Positions 1-11,796 are shown, numbered from the stretch's first letter. The stretch is 64,000 bases of DNA from Coniochaeta sp. PMI_546 (GCA_021432605.1 MU271149.1:1488001-1552000); one strand, 5' to 3'. Numbers and translations: made by a program. The notes: generated by a model from the letters alone, not told the origin.

Positions 1-623
1 ATAGTATCTTTACGCACTCATCGCCCGGTCAGAGTTATTTCCGGACGATGTTCGTGTATTCGATGAAAAGATGTACTAGTATCTATTATCAGTCTCAGGT
101 CGGCTTGACCTTGTTCAACTTCGAATGTCATCACTGTGCGCACTTATGGCAGAGGCAGTTATAGATACACACGCTGGAAATGATTTCATCACGTAAGGTA
201 CCGGAAATGGTCTGTACCTCGACGGCCAGGACAGAGAAAGCCCAGTCTGAGGGGTGCCAAGGACATCACGAGACACAGGGCCAATGCAGGATCAAGTCGG
301 CAATTGGTATTGATTGGCAAATCCCAAGAAAAATCAGATGATCTCGCAACATTCTATGTACAAATCGCAAAGTGACAAAAAATAGACCAAGCTAAACAGA
401 AAAGAACCAAGGTGGACGAAGCACCGAACGCATTCGGGCAAGCCGTCACCAGCAACCGGACGGCAGAAACAAGTTTCATGAGAAAGGAACAAGAGTCGAC
501 CCCTCATCTAAAGGACCCCTCCCCTCACAGCTCTGACACGCACCCCACGCTCTCTGTATATGCCGACGACAGCAATGATTCACCGAGCAATAGCAGTCAA
601 GCAGCCACACACACACACATTCT
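1..623. other. No gene recognised at left edge
   Basis: No reading frame here has recognisable protein features or convincing splice signals. The right part is probably the 3' untranslated region of the monooxygenase gene that ends at 624 on the minus strand. Confidence 0.5.
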
Positions 624-2665
624 CTACTCGACGTCCCAATCGTGGTCGTGGTCGCGCACATACGTGCTGAGCCCCTTGACATCCCCCGTCGTGTTGGCCT
701 TGACCTCGCCGTTGCCGAGGAAGGCGAAGCGATTGCCGTACCGGTATCGGATGTTGTAGTCCTCCAGTCGAGGCTCCTTTATCGTCTTGAGGAAGTGGAT
801 TGTCTGTATTAGAGCGAAATGTCAGAAAGAGGATTTTAACTTGAGTCACTCGTGCTCTACAATGCAAAACTAGCCCCAACCAAATGGGGGCAAATAAGAA
901 GTGAAAATGAGTTATGCATAGCCAGAGAGAAAGAAACAAGACTTACGCATCCGGGCCACAGGTATATCCTGTTCTTGATCTTGCCGTCCTTGAACCAACT
1001 CCGGCACTCCTCCTGGAACACCGTCGTCTTGTGGAACTCGTCAAAGTGCGCGTAGATGTCGTCCACCGCCTCCTGCTGCACGTCGATGGACCGGATGTGC
1101 TCGTGCTGGATCTTCCTCATCATCTTGACCGAGTACTCCACCGTCGTCTCGATCGACGGCAGCAGCGTGCCCGACGACCACGTGGCCCCCGGCCCCACGA
1201 TGGTGTAGTAGTTCGGGAACCGCGGCGCCGACACGCCCAGGTACAGGTTGACGTTGTCCCCCCAGTCCTCGTCCAGCGTCTTGCCGGCCCCGTTGACCAC
1301 CCTGAACGCCGGCCGGAAGGCGACCTTGAACCCCGTCGCGCACACGAGGATGTCGACCTTGTGCAGCTCGCCGTCCTCCGTGACGATGCCCTCGGGCTCG
1401 ATGCACTTGAGCGGCCCGAAGACGCACTCGACGTTGGGCTTGACCAGGGCCTCGAGGTATCCGTCTCCCGGCGAGATCCGGCGGCAGCCCGGCGACCACT
1501 TGGGGATGATGAACTCCTTCAGCTTCTCGTGTCCCGGGCCTATCCTCCGGTGCATCTCCTCCGTGATGTTCTTGCGCATCGTGTTGGACAGCTCCGAGTC
1601 CTGCTGGTACATGCCGAAGAGCGAGTTGATCTCGGCCTCGATGCGCTTGCGGAACATGAGGTAGTACTCCGGGTCGTCCTTGAACCTCCGCTTGTCCTCC
1701 TCGGTGAAGGTGTACTGCCGCTCCCCGGGCTTCTCGCCGGCGTCGCCCTTCTTCAGGTCCTGCTCGAGGACCCCGCCGCCGAACGGCGGGGAGATCCAGG
1801 TGGGCGAGCGCATGAACACCTTGAGGTCCTTGGCGACCTTCTGCAGCTGCGGCACGATCTGGACGCTGGTGCTCCCCGTGCCGATGACGCCGACGGTCTT
1901 ACCGCTAAAATCGACCGAGTGGTCCCAGTGCGCCGAGTGCATCTTGGGGCCGGCGAAGTCGTGGAGCCCGTCGACGTCGGGCCACACCCAGTTGTTGAGG
2001 ATGCCGGTGCCGTTGACGACGACGTGGGCCCAGTCGTGGTATCTCTCCTTGGACACCTGGTCCTCGAGCGTGATGTTCCAGATCCCCTTCTGCTCGTCCC
2101 AGCGGATCTCGACCACCTTGGTGTTGAGCTTCATGTACTTCTTGCAGTCGTAGCGCTCGGCGAAGCCCTCGAAGTACTTTTGGATCTCGGGCCCGTAGGC
2201 GAAGTAGTGCGACCAGTCCGGGTTCGGGTCCCAGGAGAAGGAGTACAGGTGTGAGGGGATGTCGCACGCCACGCCGGGGTATGTGTTCTCGTACCAGGTG
2301 CCGCCGAAGTGAGGGTTCTTCTCGAACAGGGTCAGCTCCCAGCTGCCGGGGACCAGCATCTTGTTCTGTGGCGGGCACGGTGTTTAGTCAACAGGAGCAC
2401 GGTCAGGGTGTGAGGTGACTGTTCGACGAACCATCTTGTATGACAGGCACATGCCGGATGCGCCAGCTCCAACGCAGGCAACTCTTAGCTTTGTCGGCTT
2501 CGAGTGATACTGGTTGAGGACTCTATAGGGAGTCGCCATCTCGGGGTAGTCGAACTCATCAGCCTTTACCGGCTTAACGACACCGTTCACATGAGGCTTG
2601 TTGATACCATCGACGATGCCAATGCCATCCACCCCGTTGGTCTCTATCACTGCACCTGGAGCCAT
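624..2665 (-). CDS. Flavin-dependent Baeyer-Villiger monooxygenase (first copy)
   Basis: Predicted FAD- and NADPH-dependent enzyme that inserts oxygen next to a ketone to give an ester or lactone. Three exons fit: 2665-2432, 2365-947 and 803-624, giving 610 residues; the 66- and 143-base introns keep frame. The FAD Rossmann motif GAGASG lies near residues 66-71 and GGTWYE near 99-104. The type I BVMO fingerprint FxGxxxHxxxW is intact (FAGPKMHSAHW, about 215-225), and the NADPH motif GTGSTS lies near 240-245. The last exon supplies the usual C-terminal NRFAFLGNG block. The start is the ATG opening MAPGAVIE; an upstream in-frame ATG would only add a poorly conserved leader. It is transcribed divergently from the PRISE-like reductase. 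The C-terminus (DVE) is not a peroxisomal signal. Family assignment is firm; the substrate is unknown. Confidence 0.93.
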
Positions 2666-4084
2666 TGCGAGAAGACACTGCCACGACAGTGAAATGGTTT
2701 CGGTGCGAGGGGAGGACAAGGGGTCTAGGTCGAGACGTAGACGAGCTTGCGTTGTAGAGAGAAGCAAGTCAATATCGAAACAAGAAGTTCAAGACTTTGT
2801 ATTCAAAGATGCCAAAAGGGGCCAGAGGTTAATCCGGGGATGGATTCTCAGGGGTGGTTCGACATCTATCTGGACTGGCACCACAGTGTCTACAAGACCG
2901 AACGATATGGATACGGAGTTGAGCAAGGCTACCGAACAAGTCGAGGCGGCAAAAGAGGAACACATCAAGCGTGCCTCCATCTGGACGTAGATAGCCATGC
3001 ACGCTTCCGCATAGTATGAATCATGGTACACTGCCGGTTCGCCGTAACCCGCCTTGAGAGTAGCACTGCTGCTCGATGTGCAAGCCCGAGTAGAGACCTA
3101 GATCCACCACTAGGAAACTAACCCAGCTCTGGATGTTGATTTTTGCCTCACTTCAGGGTATGCATCTCCCTGTGGTAGTAGAGGCTGGGACATTCACAGC
3201 GTAGAGTTGGGAATGCATTTCCGGCATGGGGTGTGGATAGTAATGTTGATTGTTCACCCTCTTGAGGTGTGGATTTAGGATTCATGAAACCACCCCTCTT
3301 TCAGGGTTTGGAAACTCGGATGCCAGATCGAGAGGAAGAATCACATGGTACTGAGTCATTAGCGAGATCGTCAAGCGGCTTGCTGATACCGGTATGAATG
3401 TTGACTGAAGTCGGGATGCGGCAAGCGATGCGACTACATAGTACGTGTACCCAGGTACCGCAGTAGAACCCTGGAAGATCCTGGTTAAGGTTTTCCTTCG
3501 TATGTGGGTGGGCCAAGATTGGAGAATGCGGGGTAGAGTGTAGAGTGACATGGGGTACGTTCCTACGTGGTATGGCCCCGCTTCACCACCAGGTCAGAAC
3601 GTTGGCACGACTCTCACCAAACATCATCAGCATCTGGCACCGGCCTGTGAGCGGTTCCTGGATTGCACGGGGCTAAGTGCCATTTATTGGACCGCACATA
3701 GAGCTGGTCACTGCTGAGCTAAGTGGTTCGGCTGAAGCCTCCCGTGATGGACCTCAGCAGGAGAGCTCCGTCCGCCGGAGAGATCTCCGCGACCTCCTGC
3801 CGTGCCCAGCTACCACTTACCCCTCCATGACTCTAGCTGCTGCTAGTCCTGCCGGGTGTCGTTCTTCGTGAGTCTCGAGCACCTAGCAGCACATGTGCTG
3901 CCCGTGAGATATAGGCGGCCGCCGGAAGACACGTGCGCGCCGAGATCCTGGACTACGCAACAAATCTGCTTAGTGATTGCTCCGTATCTTCTATTACCTT
4001 ATTGCTTCTTTTGACGTTTCAAGAAATTGTGACGTCGGTATTCTTGTGCAAAGCCCAAGGTCGAAGGCGATCATCAACATCACG
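2666..4084. promoter_or_regulatory. Shared divergent promoter region, BVMO and PRISE reductase
   Basis: About 1.4 kb separates two divergent start codons and no gene is recognisable. It holds two perfect CG-rich palindromes: CTCCG-N5-CGGAG at 3766-3780 and GGCGGCCGCC at 3914-3923. The first contains CCG and CGG triplets, as bound by Zn2Cys6 regulators. Regulatory function is inference only. Confidence 0.4.
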
Positions 4085-5375
4085 ATGCCAAACCACGCTC
4101 TTGTCTACGGTGAGAAATAGAGCTTCCCGACTCAGGAAGTCATAGAGACTTGCTGAAACAGTCACAGGCGCCAGCGGAATCACAGGGTGGGCTATCGTGA
4201 ACCAGATCCTGAATGGTTTCCCGACACCAGACGCGTTCGCCTCGGTGACGGCCCTCACCAACCGACCTTTGCCTGCCGAGGCTGCCCAGTGGCCGGCCTC
4301 ACCCAAGCTACAAGTCGTCAGCGGCATCGATCTCCTGAACCCCAAGGGCCAAGAGGCATTGGACGCAGAGCTGAAGGAGAAGGTGAAGATCATCAGGGAG
4401 ATCACGCATGTGTACTTCTTCGGTACGGACTCCTCAAGTCGGCGACGGGACTGACCGAGGCTGACACACTGAACAGCCTACATCATGGACCCCGACCCGA
4501 GCAAGGAGATCAGCATCAACGTAGAGCTCATCTCCCGCGCCGTCTCGGCGGTTGAACATCTCTCCTCCAACCTCAAGTTCGTGGTCCTGCCGACGGGCAC
4601 AAAAGCCTACGGCGTGCACCTCCTAGACAAGTTCCCCTTCACCAACGACCTGCCCCTCCGCGAGTCGCTCCCGCGGATACCGGAGCCGTACGCGTCGCAG
4701 ATGTTCTACTACAACCAGACAGACATGCTCAGCTCCATGTCAAAGGGCAAGCCGTGGACCTGGTGCGAGATCATACCCGACATGATCGTCGGCTTCGTGC
4801 CCAACAACAACATCTACTGCCTCGCGCAGTTCCTCGCCCTCTACCTGTCCCTCTACTCCCAGGTCAACGGGCCCGGCTCCGAGGTCCCCTTCCCGGGAAC
4901 CGAGATCTCGTGGAAGAACAAGAGCAACGACAGCAGCCAGGACATCTGCGCCAAGGTCTCCATCGTCGCCTCCCTGAAGCCGGAGGTCACCTCCGAGCAG
5001 CGCTACAACGCGGCCGACAACGCCGAGCCGTCGAGCTGGAGCAAGAAGTGGCCCGTCATCTGCGAGTACTTTGGACTGAAAGGCACGCCGCCTCCCGCCG
5101 GCGGCTCCGGGCCGGATCCGGCGGCGTACCTGGCTGAGCACGTGGATGCGTGGAAGGGGCTGGAGCAGAAACACGGACTCGCGACTGGTCGGGTCGGCAA
5201 CGACAGGAGTTACGGCGGGTTCCCTTACTTCATCATGACCATGCTGAACTTTGATCGGCAGATGGACATGAGCAAGTGCCACGAGATGATGGGGGAGTAT
5301 GCGGAGAATGTGGACACCAGGACGGCGTGGTATACTGCTTTTGATCGGTTTAGGAAGGCCAAGATTATTCCGTGA
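4085..5375 (+). CDS. PRISE-type atypical SDR (progesterone 5-beta-reductase/iridoid synthase-like)
   Basis: Predicted NAD(P)H-dependent reductase of an activated C=C bond (enone or enal). Exons 4085-4109, 4168-4422 and 4477-5375 give 392 residues. The first exon codes only nine residues and completes the Rossmann motif across the intron: YGASGITGWA near residues 8-17. The family's non-canonical catalytic pair is visible: lysine in TGTKAYG, matching the plant TG.K.Y motif, and tyrosine in MFYYNQTD, matching NFYYTLED. It lies between the first BVMO, with which it shares a divergent promoter, and the acyl-CoA dehydrogenase downstream on the same strand. PRISE enzymes in plants act on steroid enones and iridoid precursors; the fungal substrate is unknown. 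A general epimerase/dehydratase annotation is also possible. Family placement is good, reaction moderate. Confidence 0.88.
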
Positions 5376-5954
5376 GGCGTCCATTGCGTGTGGGGAGCGT
5401 ACGGTTGGCATTTAAGGGTTTCGACGTCGTGCAGTTTATGGTTTCTTTAATTACCTTAACTAGGTAGCTATACATTACCTATAAACACGACTAGTGCCTG
5501 AATTTGCATCGGAATACTCCTGTTGCCTTGCTTCTGATACTCTTGTAAATGATCTACCGATTTGTTCATATTCTTTTTTTTTCTTTTCTTTGCATTCAAG
5601 TACAAGATGCCTTGTATCACTGCATTGTTTGTTATGGCAATGATTCAGCAACTCATCACTAATCCCAGGGGCTCTAAACCGAGGCACGAACGCTAAAGCG
5701 CCCAACCAGCGCCGTTGAACTCCACTGTACCCCGGCTCACGGTGGATTTGACCCCGGCCCTGGCTGCCCCCAAACCATGCACCCGCGGCAAAGTGCGGGG
5801 AGGGAAGTGGACATCCGCACAATGGGACGATGACATGGCTTCATCTCATATGAGACTTAAGGTCCAAGAGATTCAGTTCTCATTGCTATACTATAACCTA
5901 TCTCCAGTGTAACATTTGATCTTGGATCTTGGATACAGTCAACAACCATTCACC
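5376..5954. promoter_or_regulatory. Promoter region of the acyl-CoA dehydrogenase
   Basis: This 579-base stretch between two same-strand genes has no gene. It carries one CCGAGG at 5679-5684, matching the CCTCGG site of FarA/FarB-type fatty-acid regulators in fungi. A single hexamer is weak evidence. Confidence 0.35.
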
Positions 5955-7376
5955 ATGTCCCCAGAAGCCCAAGAGAACCCAGCCTTCGCGCATCCAGCTT
6001 TCGCCAGGATCCCGCCATGGGTCCGCCAGAAGCTGACGCCGCTGGCCGTCGAGAAGATCCAGGCCGTCTACGAATGGGTCGAGAACGAGTGCATACCGCG
6101 CGAGCAGATCATGAAGGCGCAGCTCGAGGGCAACCGCTGGAAGACGCCCAAGGTGATGCACGAGCTGCGCGAGAAGGCCAAGGCCAAGGGCCTGTTCAAT
6201 CTCTTCCTGCCGAATCACTTCAAGGAGAGCCCAGGTCTCACGAACCTGGAGTACTCGTGCTGCGCTGAGATTATGGGGCGGTGTTATTGGGCTGCTCAGG
6301 TATGTCTCCCTCTCTCCCCTCTCATCACATCAGACCCGGCCACTGACAACGCGCAAAAGACAATGAACTGCCACGCCCCCGAGACAGGCAACATCGAGCT
6401 CCTAGCCAAGTACTGCACCCCGGAGCAAAAAGCCAAGTGGCTGCAGCCCCTGCTCGAAGGCCGCAGCAGCTCCGCCTACTCCATGACCGAGCCCGACGTG
6501 GCCTCCAGCGACGCGACCCAGATCGGCATCCGAATCACGCGCGAAGGCGACGAGTACGTCATCAACGGCCGCAAGCTGTACGGCAACTGCCTCTGGAACC
6601 GGGACCTGTCCTTCTACATCCTCATGGGGTGCTCCGACCCGACCAACCCGGACAAGTGGTCCCGGCACAGCACCATCATCGTCCCCTGCGACACCCCCGG
6701 CATCACCCAGGTGCGCAACCTGACCATCATGGGCTACGACCACGCCCCCGAGGGCCACGGCGAGTACCTCTACGACAACGTCCGCGTGCCCGTCCAGAAC
6801 ATCATCCTGGGCGAGGGGCGGGCCTTCGAGATCGCCCAGGGCCGCCTGGGGCCCGGTAGGATCCACCACTGCATGCGGCTCATCGGGCAGTGCGAGCGGG
6901 CCTACGAGCTGGCGCTCCTCCGGTGCACGGACCCCCGCAAGACGCCCCGGGGCAAGCTCATCGGGGACTTCGACAGCAACATCGAGCGGGTGGCGCAGAT
7001 GCGGCTCGAGCTGGACGCCATGCGGCTCGTGGTCCTCAACGCGGCCGACACGATGGACCTGCTGGGCAACAAGGCCGGGAAGCGCGCCATTGCCCAGAGC
7101 AAGATCCTGGTCCCCGTAGCGGCGTGCCGGATCATAGACGAGTGCATGCAGATCTATGGCGGCCAGGGGCTGACGCAGCACACCCCGCTGCCGGAGATGT
7201 GGACCTATGCGCGGTTCGTGCGGGTGGCGGACGGGCCGGACGCGGCGCACAGGCATCAGGTTGGGAGGGAGGAGATGAAGACTGCTGATGGGTTTAGACA
7301 GCGGCATGAGGGGTATAAGGAGAGGTATAGGCGGTTTGCGGAGGTGTATGGGGAGAAGTATGTGTCTTTTGACTAG
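5955..7376 (+). CDS. Acyl-CoA dehydrogenase, ACAD10/ACAD11 (FadE2)-like
   Basis: Predicted FAD flavoprotein that desaturates an acyl-CoA at the alpha-beta position, the first step of beta-oxidation. The frame is open throughout, but a 60-base in-frame intron at 6300-6359 (GTATGT..AAAAG) fits; removing it restores AAQTMNCHAPETGN and gives 453 residues. YSMTEPDVASSDAT is the ACAD flavin/substrate motif as it appears in the ACAD10/11 subgroup. The C-terminal domain has IIDECMQIYGGQGL and DGPDAAHRHQ. The ATG in ttcaccATG was preferred over one 39 bases upstream for its better context and conserved start. It lies downstream of the PRISE gene on the same strand and tail to tail with the alcohol dehydrogenase. 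It would act after the CoA ligase at 13.6 kb. No terminal PTS1 is seen (ends SFD). Confidence 0.92.
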   Translation: MSPEAQENPAFAHPAFARIPPWVRQKLTPLAVEKIQAVYEWVENECIPREQIMKAQLEGNRWKTPKVMHELREKAKAKGLFNLFLPNHFKESPGLTNLEYSCCAEIMGRCYWAAQVCLPLSPLITSDPATDNAQKTMNCHAPETGNIELLAKYCTPEQKAKWLQPLLEGRSSSAYSMTEPDVASSDATQIGIRITREGDEYVINGRKLYGNCLWNRDLSFYILMGCSDPTNPDKWSRHSTIIVPCDTPGITQVRNLTIMGYDHAPEGHGEYLYDNVRVPVQNIILGEGRAFEIAQGRLGPGRIHHCMRLIGQCERAYELALLRCTDPRKTPRGKLIGDFDSNIERVAQMRLELDAMRLVVLNAADTMDLLGNKAGKRAIAQSKILVPVAACRIIDECMQIYGGQGLTQHTPLPEMWTYARFVRVADGPDAAHRHQVGREEMKTADGFRQRHEGYKERYRRFAEVYGEKYVSFD

Positions 7377-7681
7377 ATCTTCTGTTTCTTTTCACAGTTG
7401 GTAGCTTGTTTAGCGGATGGTTCAGTGGCTGTTACATCTCGACGGAGGTTACCTCTTTCTGCCCCATGAGTTGAAGTTCCTGATATGTAGTTTCAAACAT
7501 CATTTCAGGTTACTTGAACTCAAAGCCTCTATCTTATATATGTCATGAAGGTACGGGTGCTGTAAACTTTATCGGCTAAAGGCTTATGGTTCAGTTTTCC
7601 CAACACATGACATAACGCTTCAGAATAACAACATATTGACCTCACATCACTCATTCTCTACATATATACATATACACATCT
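7377..7681. other. Convergent 3' intergenic region
   Basis: This AT-rich stretch lies between two convergent stop codons and probably holds the polyadenylation regions of both genes. No gene is seen. Confidence 0.5.
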
Positions 7682-8829
7682 CTAATCAAACACAATCGCA
7701 GTCCGCTTCGGGTTCTTCCCCGCCCGCATCTCATCAATCATACCCTGCAGCGCCTCCAGCCCGCCCCGGATCTCGACATTCGGCATAATCTTGTGCTTGG
7801 CCGTGAAGTCGACCGCCTTCTGCATCCGCTGCGGGATGCTGGTGCAGTCGGCCTTGATCCTGTAGCGGCCCATGACCAGATCCATGGCGCTGACGGGGAA
7901 GGGCTCCTTGGGGATCCCGATGACCATCATCGTGCCCCCCAGCCGGATCAGGGGCGGCGCCGCCTCGAACGCCTGGACGGCGTTGGTGTACAGCGCCACG
8001 GCGTGGCAGCCGCCGCCCGTCAGCTTCTTCAGCTCCTCGACGTAGTTCGGGTTCGTCCGGCTGTTGAAGACGGCGTCGGCACCGAGCTTTTTCGTCTCTG
8101 CCAGGTTGGCATCCGCGACGTCGATGGCGACCACGTTCAGCCCCATGGCCTTGGCGTACTGCGTGGCGATCTGGCCCAGCCCACCGGCGCCGACGACGCC
8201 GAACCACTGGCCCGGTTTGAGGTCGCAGCTGTCGACCGAGTGGAAGGAGGTGATGCCGGCGCAGAAGACGGGCGAGGCGCGGTCCATGTCCCACACGCTC
8301 TCGTCGAGCTTGGCGGCGTTGTGGATGTCGACCAGGGCGTACTCGGCGAAGAAGCCGTCCGTGGTGAAGCCCTGGAGGAGCTGCCTCCCCGTCTCGCAGT
8401 GCAGGTTGTGGATCATGCAGCCGGGGCACTCGAAGCAGGCGCCCAGGATGTAGAGGAAGCCGACGGCGTCGCCGATGTCGAAGCCCTTGTTCTGAGTGGA
8501 GGGGTGCTGGGCGACGATGTGGCCGACGCCCTCGTGGGAGAGGGTCACGGGCTTGGTGGCCTGCTCGATGGCGAGGATGTCGCTGTGGCAGAGCGAGGCG
8601 GAGCGGATCTTGACGAGGAACTCGTTTGGGCCTGGGGTGGGCACGGGGATCTCGTTGATGACGATCTTGTTCTGGGCCTGTGAGATCAGTCAGTGTGTGG
8701 AGAGTCACGTCGGCCGTGTCTTCTCATGAGATGAGAGATGAGGGGTGGCGCTTCACATGAAGAGTTACTTACCGGATCCCATTGGCCGGCTTTCATGGTT
8801 TTGGGAATTTCTCTTGCTACTGAACCCAT
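7682..8829 (-). CDS. Zinc-type medium-chain alcohol dehydrogenase
   Basis: Predicted NAD(P)-dependent oxidation of a primary or secondary alcohol. Exon 1 (8829-8773) codes MGSVAREIPKTMKAGQWDP; exon 2 (8677-7682) follows a 95-base intron with a GTAAGT donor. The total is 350 residues, normal for the family. The catalytic zinc site is seen as SLCHSD (Cys49) and HEGVGH (His67-Glu68), and the structural zinc site as four cysteines near 100, 103, 106 and 113. The dinucleotide motif is GAGGLGQIATQ. It is divergent from the aldehyde dehydrogenase gene, which fits consecutive oxidation of alcohol to aldehyde to acid. The direction, and whether NAD or NADP is used, cannot be read from the sequence. 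Confidence 0.93.
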
Positions 8830-9824
8830 GCTGGCCACGTTTATTATCGAGATTACAAGTCAATGTGAGTTCAAGTCCTTTCCACAATAAGTGAGGTTAT
8901 CGCGGCGTGGTTAACTTGACGACGCTGATAAAATGCTTCACTGAAGATGATACTGTAATGAATGAATTGACGAAGGCACTCTACAACACGATATCACAGC
9001 ATCACAACGCCCAGAACTCATCGCTGTCAACCATCCTAATGACTCAGTTCAGGGTCCCTCGGCTGAGCTTTGGAGAGACACATTGCCAAGTGACCTCAAC
9101 CTGTTGCTAAAGATAACCGAATACGTTCCTTAGGCGTGGCAGAAATCCTCCTTGTCCCCTTGGACCCGTCAAAATCGTCAACACGATCATCAACCACTCA
9201 GTGGGATTGACGGTGCCGCTGCGGGGATGCTGGACCCCCTGTCGCCATCCCCACAGTCCAGACCCTGGGGAATGCGGAGAAGCATGCACAGGTGCAGGGG
9301 GACTCTGTCGTGCATGAGCAAGCCAAGGGTGCCACCCTGACTCGCCGGAAATTGTTAGCCAGCCAATCCCATGCTGCCACCACTACGGATCGGGAAGTCC
9401 TGCTGACACACAAGGACGGGGGGGGGGGGCACTAGTGTGATACAGCATCCATACCTTGAGTTGTGCTGTCATTGAGACTCTTGCAGTGTTACAGCAACTG
9501 ACTCGAGACGCCAATGGCTTCTGAATAGAAGCATTCACACTCGGTCCAAGCCGCGAAAGTATACCACGCGGGCGCCTCTCCGCATCCTGGCCGGTAAAGC
9601 CGCCTCTTAACGCCGCGGCTGGTCTTCGTCAAGACTTACTGCGGTCATGTTGCACGAGCCGTAGCAAGATAAGACAGATAGGACTAGGACTTTCATTCTC
9701 ATTGTACTGTACTACGCCAGCTATCTACCAAAGCTTTGTCCATTGGTATCGAGAACGTATCTCACACAACCTTCATCTCCTGTTCACAACCAAACACCGA
9801 GAGTCTCATAACCAAACAGTAAAC
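8830..9824. promoter_or_regulatory. Shared divergent promoter, alcohol and aldehyde dehydrogenase
   Basis: This 995-base region separates two divergent starts. It contains CCTCGG at 9057-9062 (FarA/FarB-type site), CGG-N5-CCG at 9592-9602 (Zn2Cys6-type inverted triplets) and a run of 12 G at 9418-9429. No gene is visible. The shared region suggests coregulation, which is inference. Confidence 0.4.
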
Positions 9825-11477
9825 ATGACATCCCTCGGCCCAGGCCTCAAAGGAGCCAAGAACGGCATCCATTCCAGCTTCAACTGGAGCAAAGACAACC
9901 TCCCCAAGCAGCTATTCATCAACAACGAAGTAAGCATCTCACCCACCACCCCAAATCCCAACCACCAATTCCACCTCACACTAACACACCCGCCCACCCT
10001 CTAGTACGTCTCCTCCAAATCCCCCAAGACCCTCACCGTAACCAACCCCAAAGACGGCTCCACGGTAGCAACCGACGTCTCCCTAGCAGGCGAAGCCGAA
10101 GTCGACGCCGCCGTGGCAGCAGCCGAGGCCGCCTTCCCGGCCTGGCGCAAGACCACGCCCACCCAGCGCCGCGACTTGATGTACAAGCTCGCCGACCTGA
10201 TCGAGGCCAACGGCCTGGCCCTGGCCGAGCTCACGCGCCTCACCCTCGGCGCCCCCTTCGGCTCCTTCGGCAGCTTCGAGATCAACCTCGCCGCCGAAGG
10301 CTTCCGCTACTTCGCCGGGTGGACCGACAAGTTCGCCGGCGAGACTTTTCCCCAGGAAGACGGCTTCCTCAAGATTGTGAGGAACGAGCCCCTGGGCGTC
10401 ACCTGCGGCATCATCCCCTGGAACGGGCCCCTGGGCAACGTGGGCATGAAGGCCGGCCCGGCTCTGGCGACGGGCAACTGCTTCATCCTCAAGCCGTCCG
10501 AGAAGACGCCCTTCGGCGCCCTGGCGCTGGGGACGCTGATCAGGGAGGCCGGGTTCCCGCCGGGGGTGTTCCAGGTCCTGTCCGGGGACGGCAGCACGGG
10601 GGCCCTGCTGGCCAGCCACATGAGGGTGCGCAAGGTCAGCTTCACGGGGTCGACGACCACGGGGAGGAAGATACAGGAGATGGCGAGCAGGAGTAACCTC
10701 AAGAGGGTCACGCTCGAGCTCGGGGGGAAGAGCCCCGCGGTCGTGTTTGACGACTGCGATCTGGAGAATGCGGCGAGCTGGTGCGCGAATGCGATCACGG
10801 CGAATTCCGGGCAGGTTTGCTTTGCTGCTAGCAGGGTGTATGTGCAGGAGGGGATCTATGAGAGGTTTGTGGAGAGGTATAAGGCTGCGCTGCTGGAGAA
10901 GGCGGCTGCGGTGGGGGATCCGGAGGCGGAGGGGACGGTTATGGGGCCGCTGGTGGATAAGCTACAGTTTGAGCGGGTGAATGGGTTTATTGAGCGAGGG
11001 TCGAGTCAGGGAAGACTGCTGGTCGGTGGGCTTAAGGATGTTCCCAAGGTATGAATTTCTTTTTCTATTTTCTCCTTCTTCTGAGTGAAAGCTTGGGAAA
11101 CTGACCAAGATCAGGGGTTTTACGTCCAACCCACCGTCTTCGAGGGCGTGGCCGAGGACGCCGAGATCTGCAAGAACGAGATCTTTGGCCCCGTTGCGGT
11201 GCTGAACAAGTTCAAGACGGAGGAGGAGATCATCAAGAAGTCCAACGACACCGAGTTCGGGCTCATGGCCGGTGTGTTCACGCAGGACATCAACAAGGCG
11301 ATGCGCGTGGCGGCCGAGTTCGACGCGGGCATGGTGGGCATCAACTGCGTCAGTATGTGTTTCCTGCAGGCGCCGTTCGGCGGCAGCAAGCAGAGCGGCA
11401 TCGGTCGTGAGAATGGCATTAATGCGTTGAGGATGTTTACTGAGCCCAAGACGGTGTTTGTTAATCTAACTTATTAG
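9825..11477 (+). CDS. NAD(P)-dependent aldehyde dehydrogenase
   Basis: Oxidises an aldehyde to the carboxylic acid. Exons 9825-9929, 10005-11048 and 11115-11477 join in phase to give 503 residues, the usual ALDH length. Key residues are present: Asn in IPWN (about 175), general-base Glu in LELGG (about 273), catalytic Cys in SGQVCFAASR (about 307), and the C-terminal APFGGSKQSGIGRE block. The start is the ATG of MTSLGPGLKG in good context. The protein ends LTY, with no peroxisomal signal. It is divergent from the zinc alcohol dehydrogenase and would supply an acid for the CoA ligase at 13.6 kb. It resembles general fungal ALDH enzymes, so its substrate cannot be fixed from sequence. Confidence 0.94.
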
Positions 11478-11761
11478 CGCGGAATACATAGATGGTCTTG
11501 GGCAGATATGTAAGTGTGAAATAAAGTTGGCCTTTATTATAATATCATTATTATTAACCTTAAAGTTTAGACAAGTTCACATGTAACATGGGGAGCGATA
11601 GAGAGATCGATTACTTCTAATATGATTTAATACAGGTTACGTTAAAAAGCTACGATAGATCTCTCGTGATACCGCTTTATAATCATCATCCCCTTAAAGA
11701 TCTAAGAGACACAAAAAGAAGTATAACCAGCGCTTCAATATTCCAGACTGGCAAAAGCTCA

Positions 11762-11796
11762 CCGGGCAATTCTCCGTGGCCTTCGGAGTTGCCCGG
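11762..11796. repeat. Strong inverted repeat (hairpin)
   Basis: The left arm CCGGGCAA-TT-CTCCG pairs with the right arm CGGAGTTGCCCGG around a seven-base loop. That makes a 13-pair stem broken by one two-base bulge. It lies between the convergent ALDH and SDR genes; a role in transcript termination or as part of a mobile-element relic are both possible. Confidence 0.55.

Noticed and set aside
914-2254. Long plus-strand open frame (446 codons) antisense to the first BVMO
   Set aside because: Composition is that of an antisense frame of a GC3-rich gene (many Arg, Val, Leu, His, Asp) with no domain; the minus strand carries all BVMO motifs.
3933-4145. Small plus-strand frame overlapping the first exon of the PRISE gene
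   Set aside because: Different frame; the ATG at 4085 joins perfectly to the Rossmann motif across the first intron.
7734-8708. Second minus-strand frame overlapping the alcohol dehydrogenase
   Set aside because: Arg/Pro/His-rich shadow frame; the overlapping frame has the zinc and cofactor motifs.
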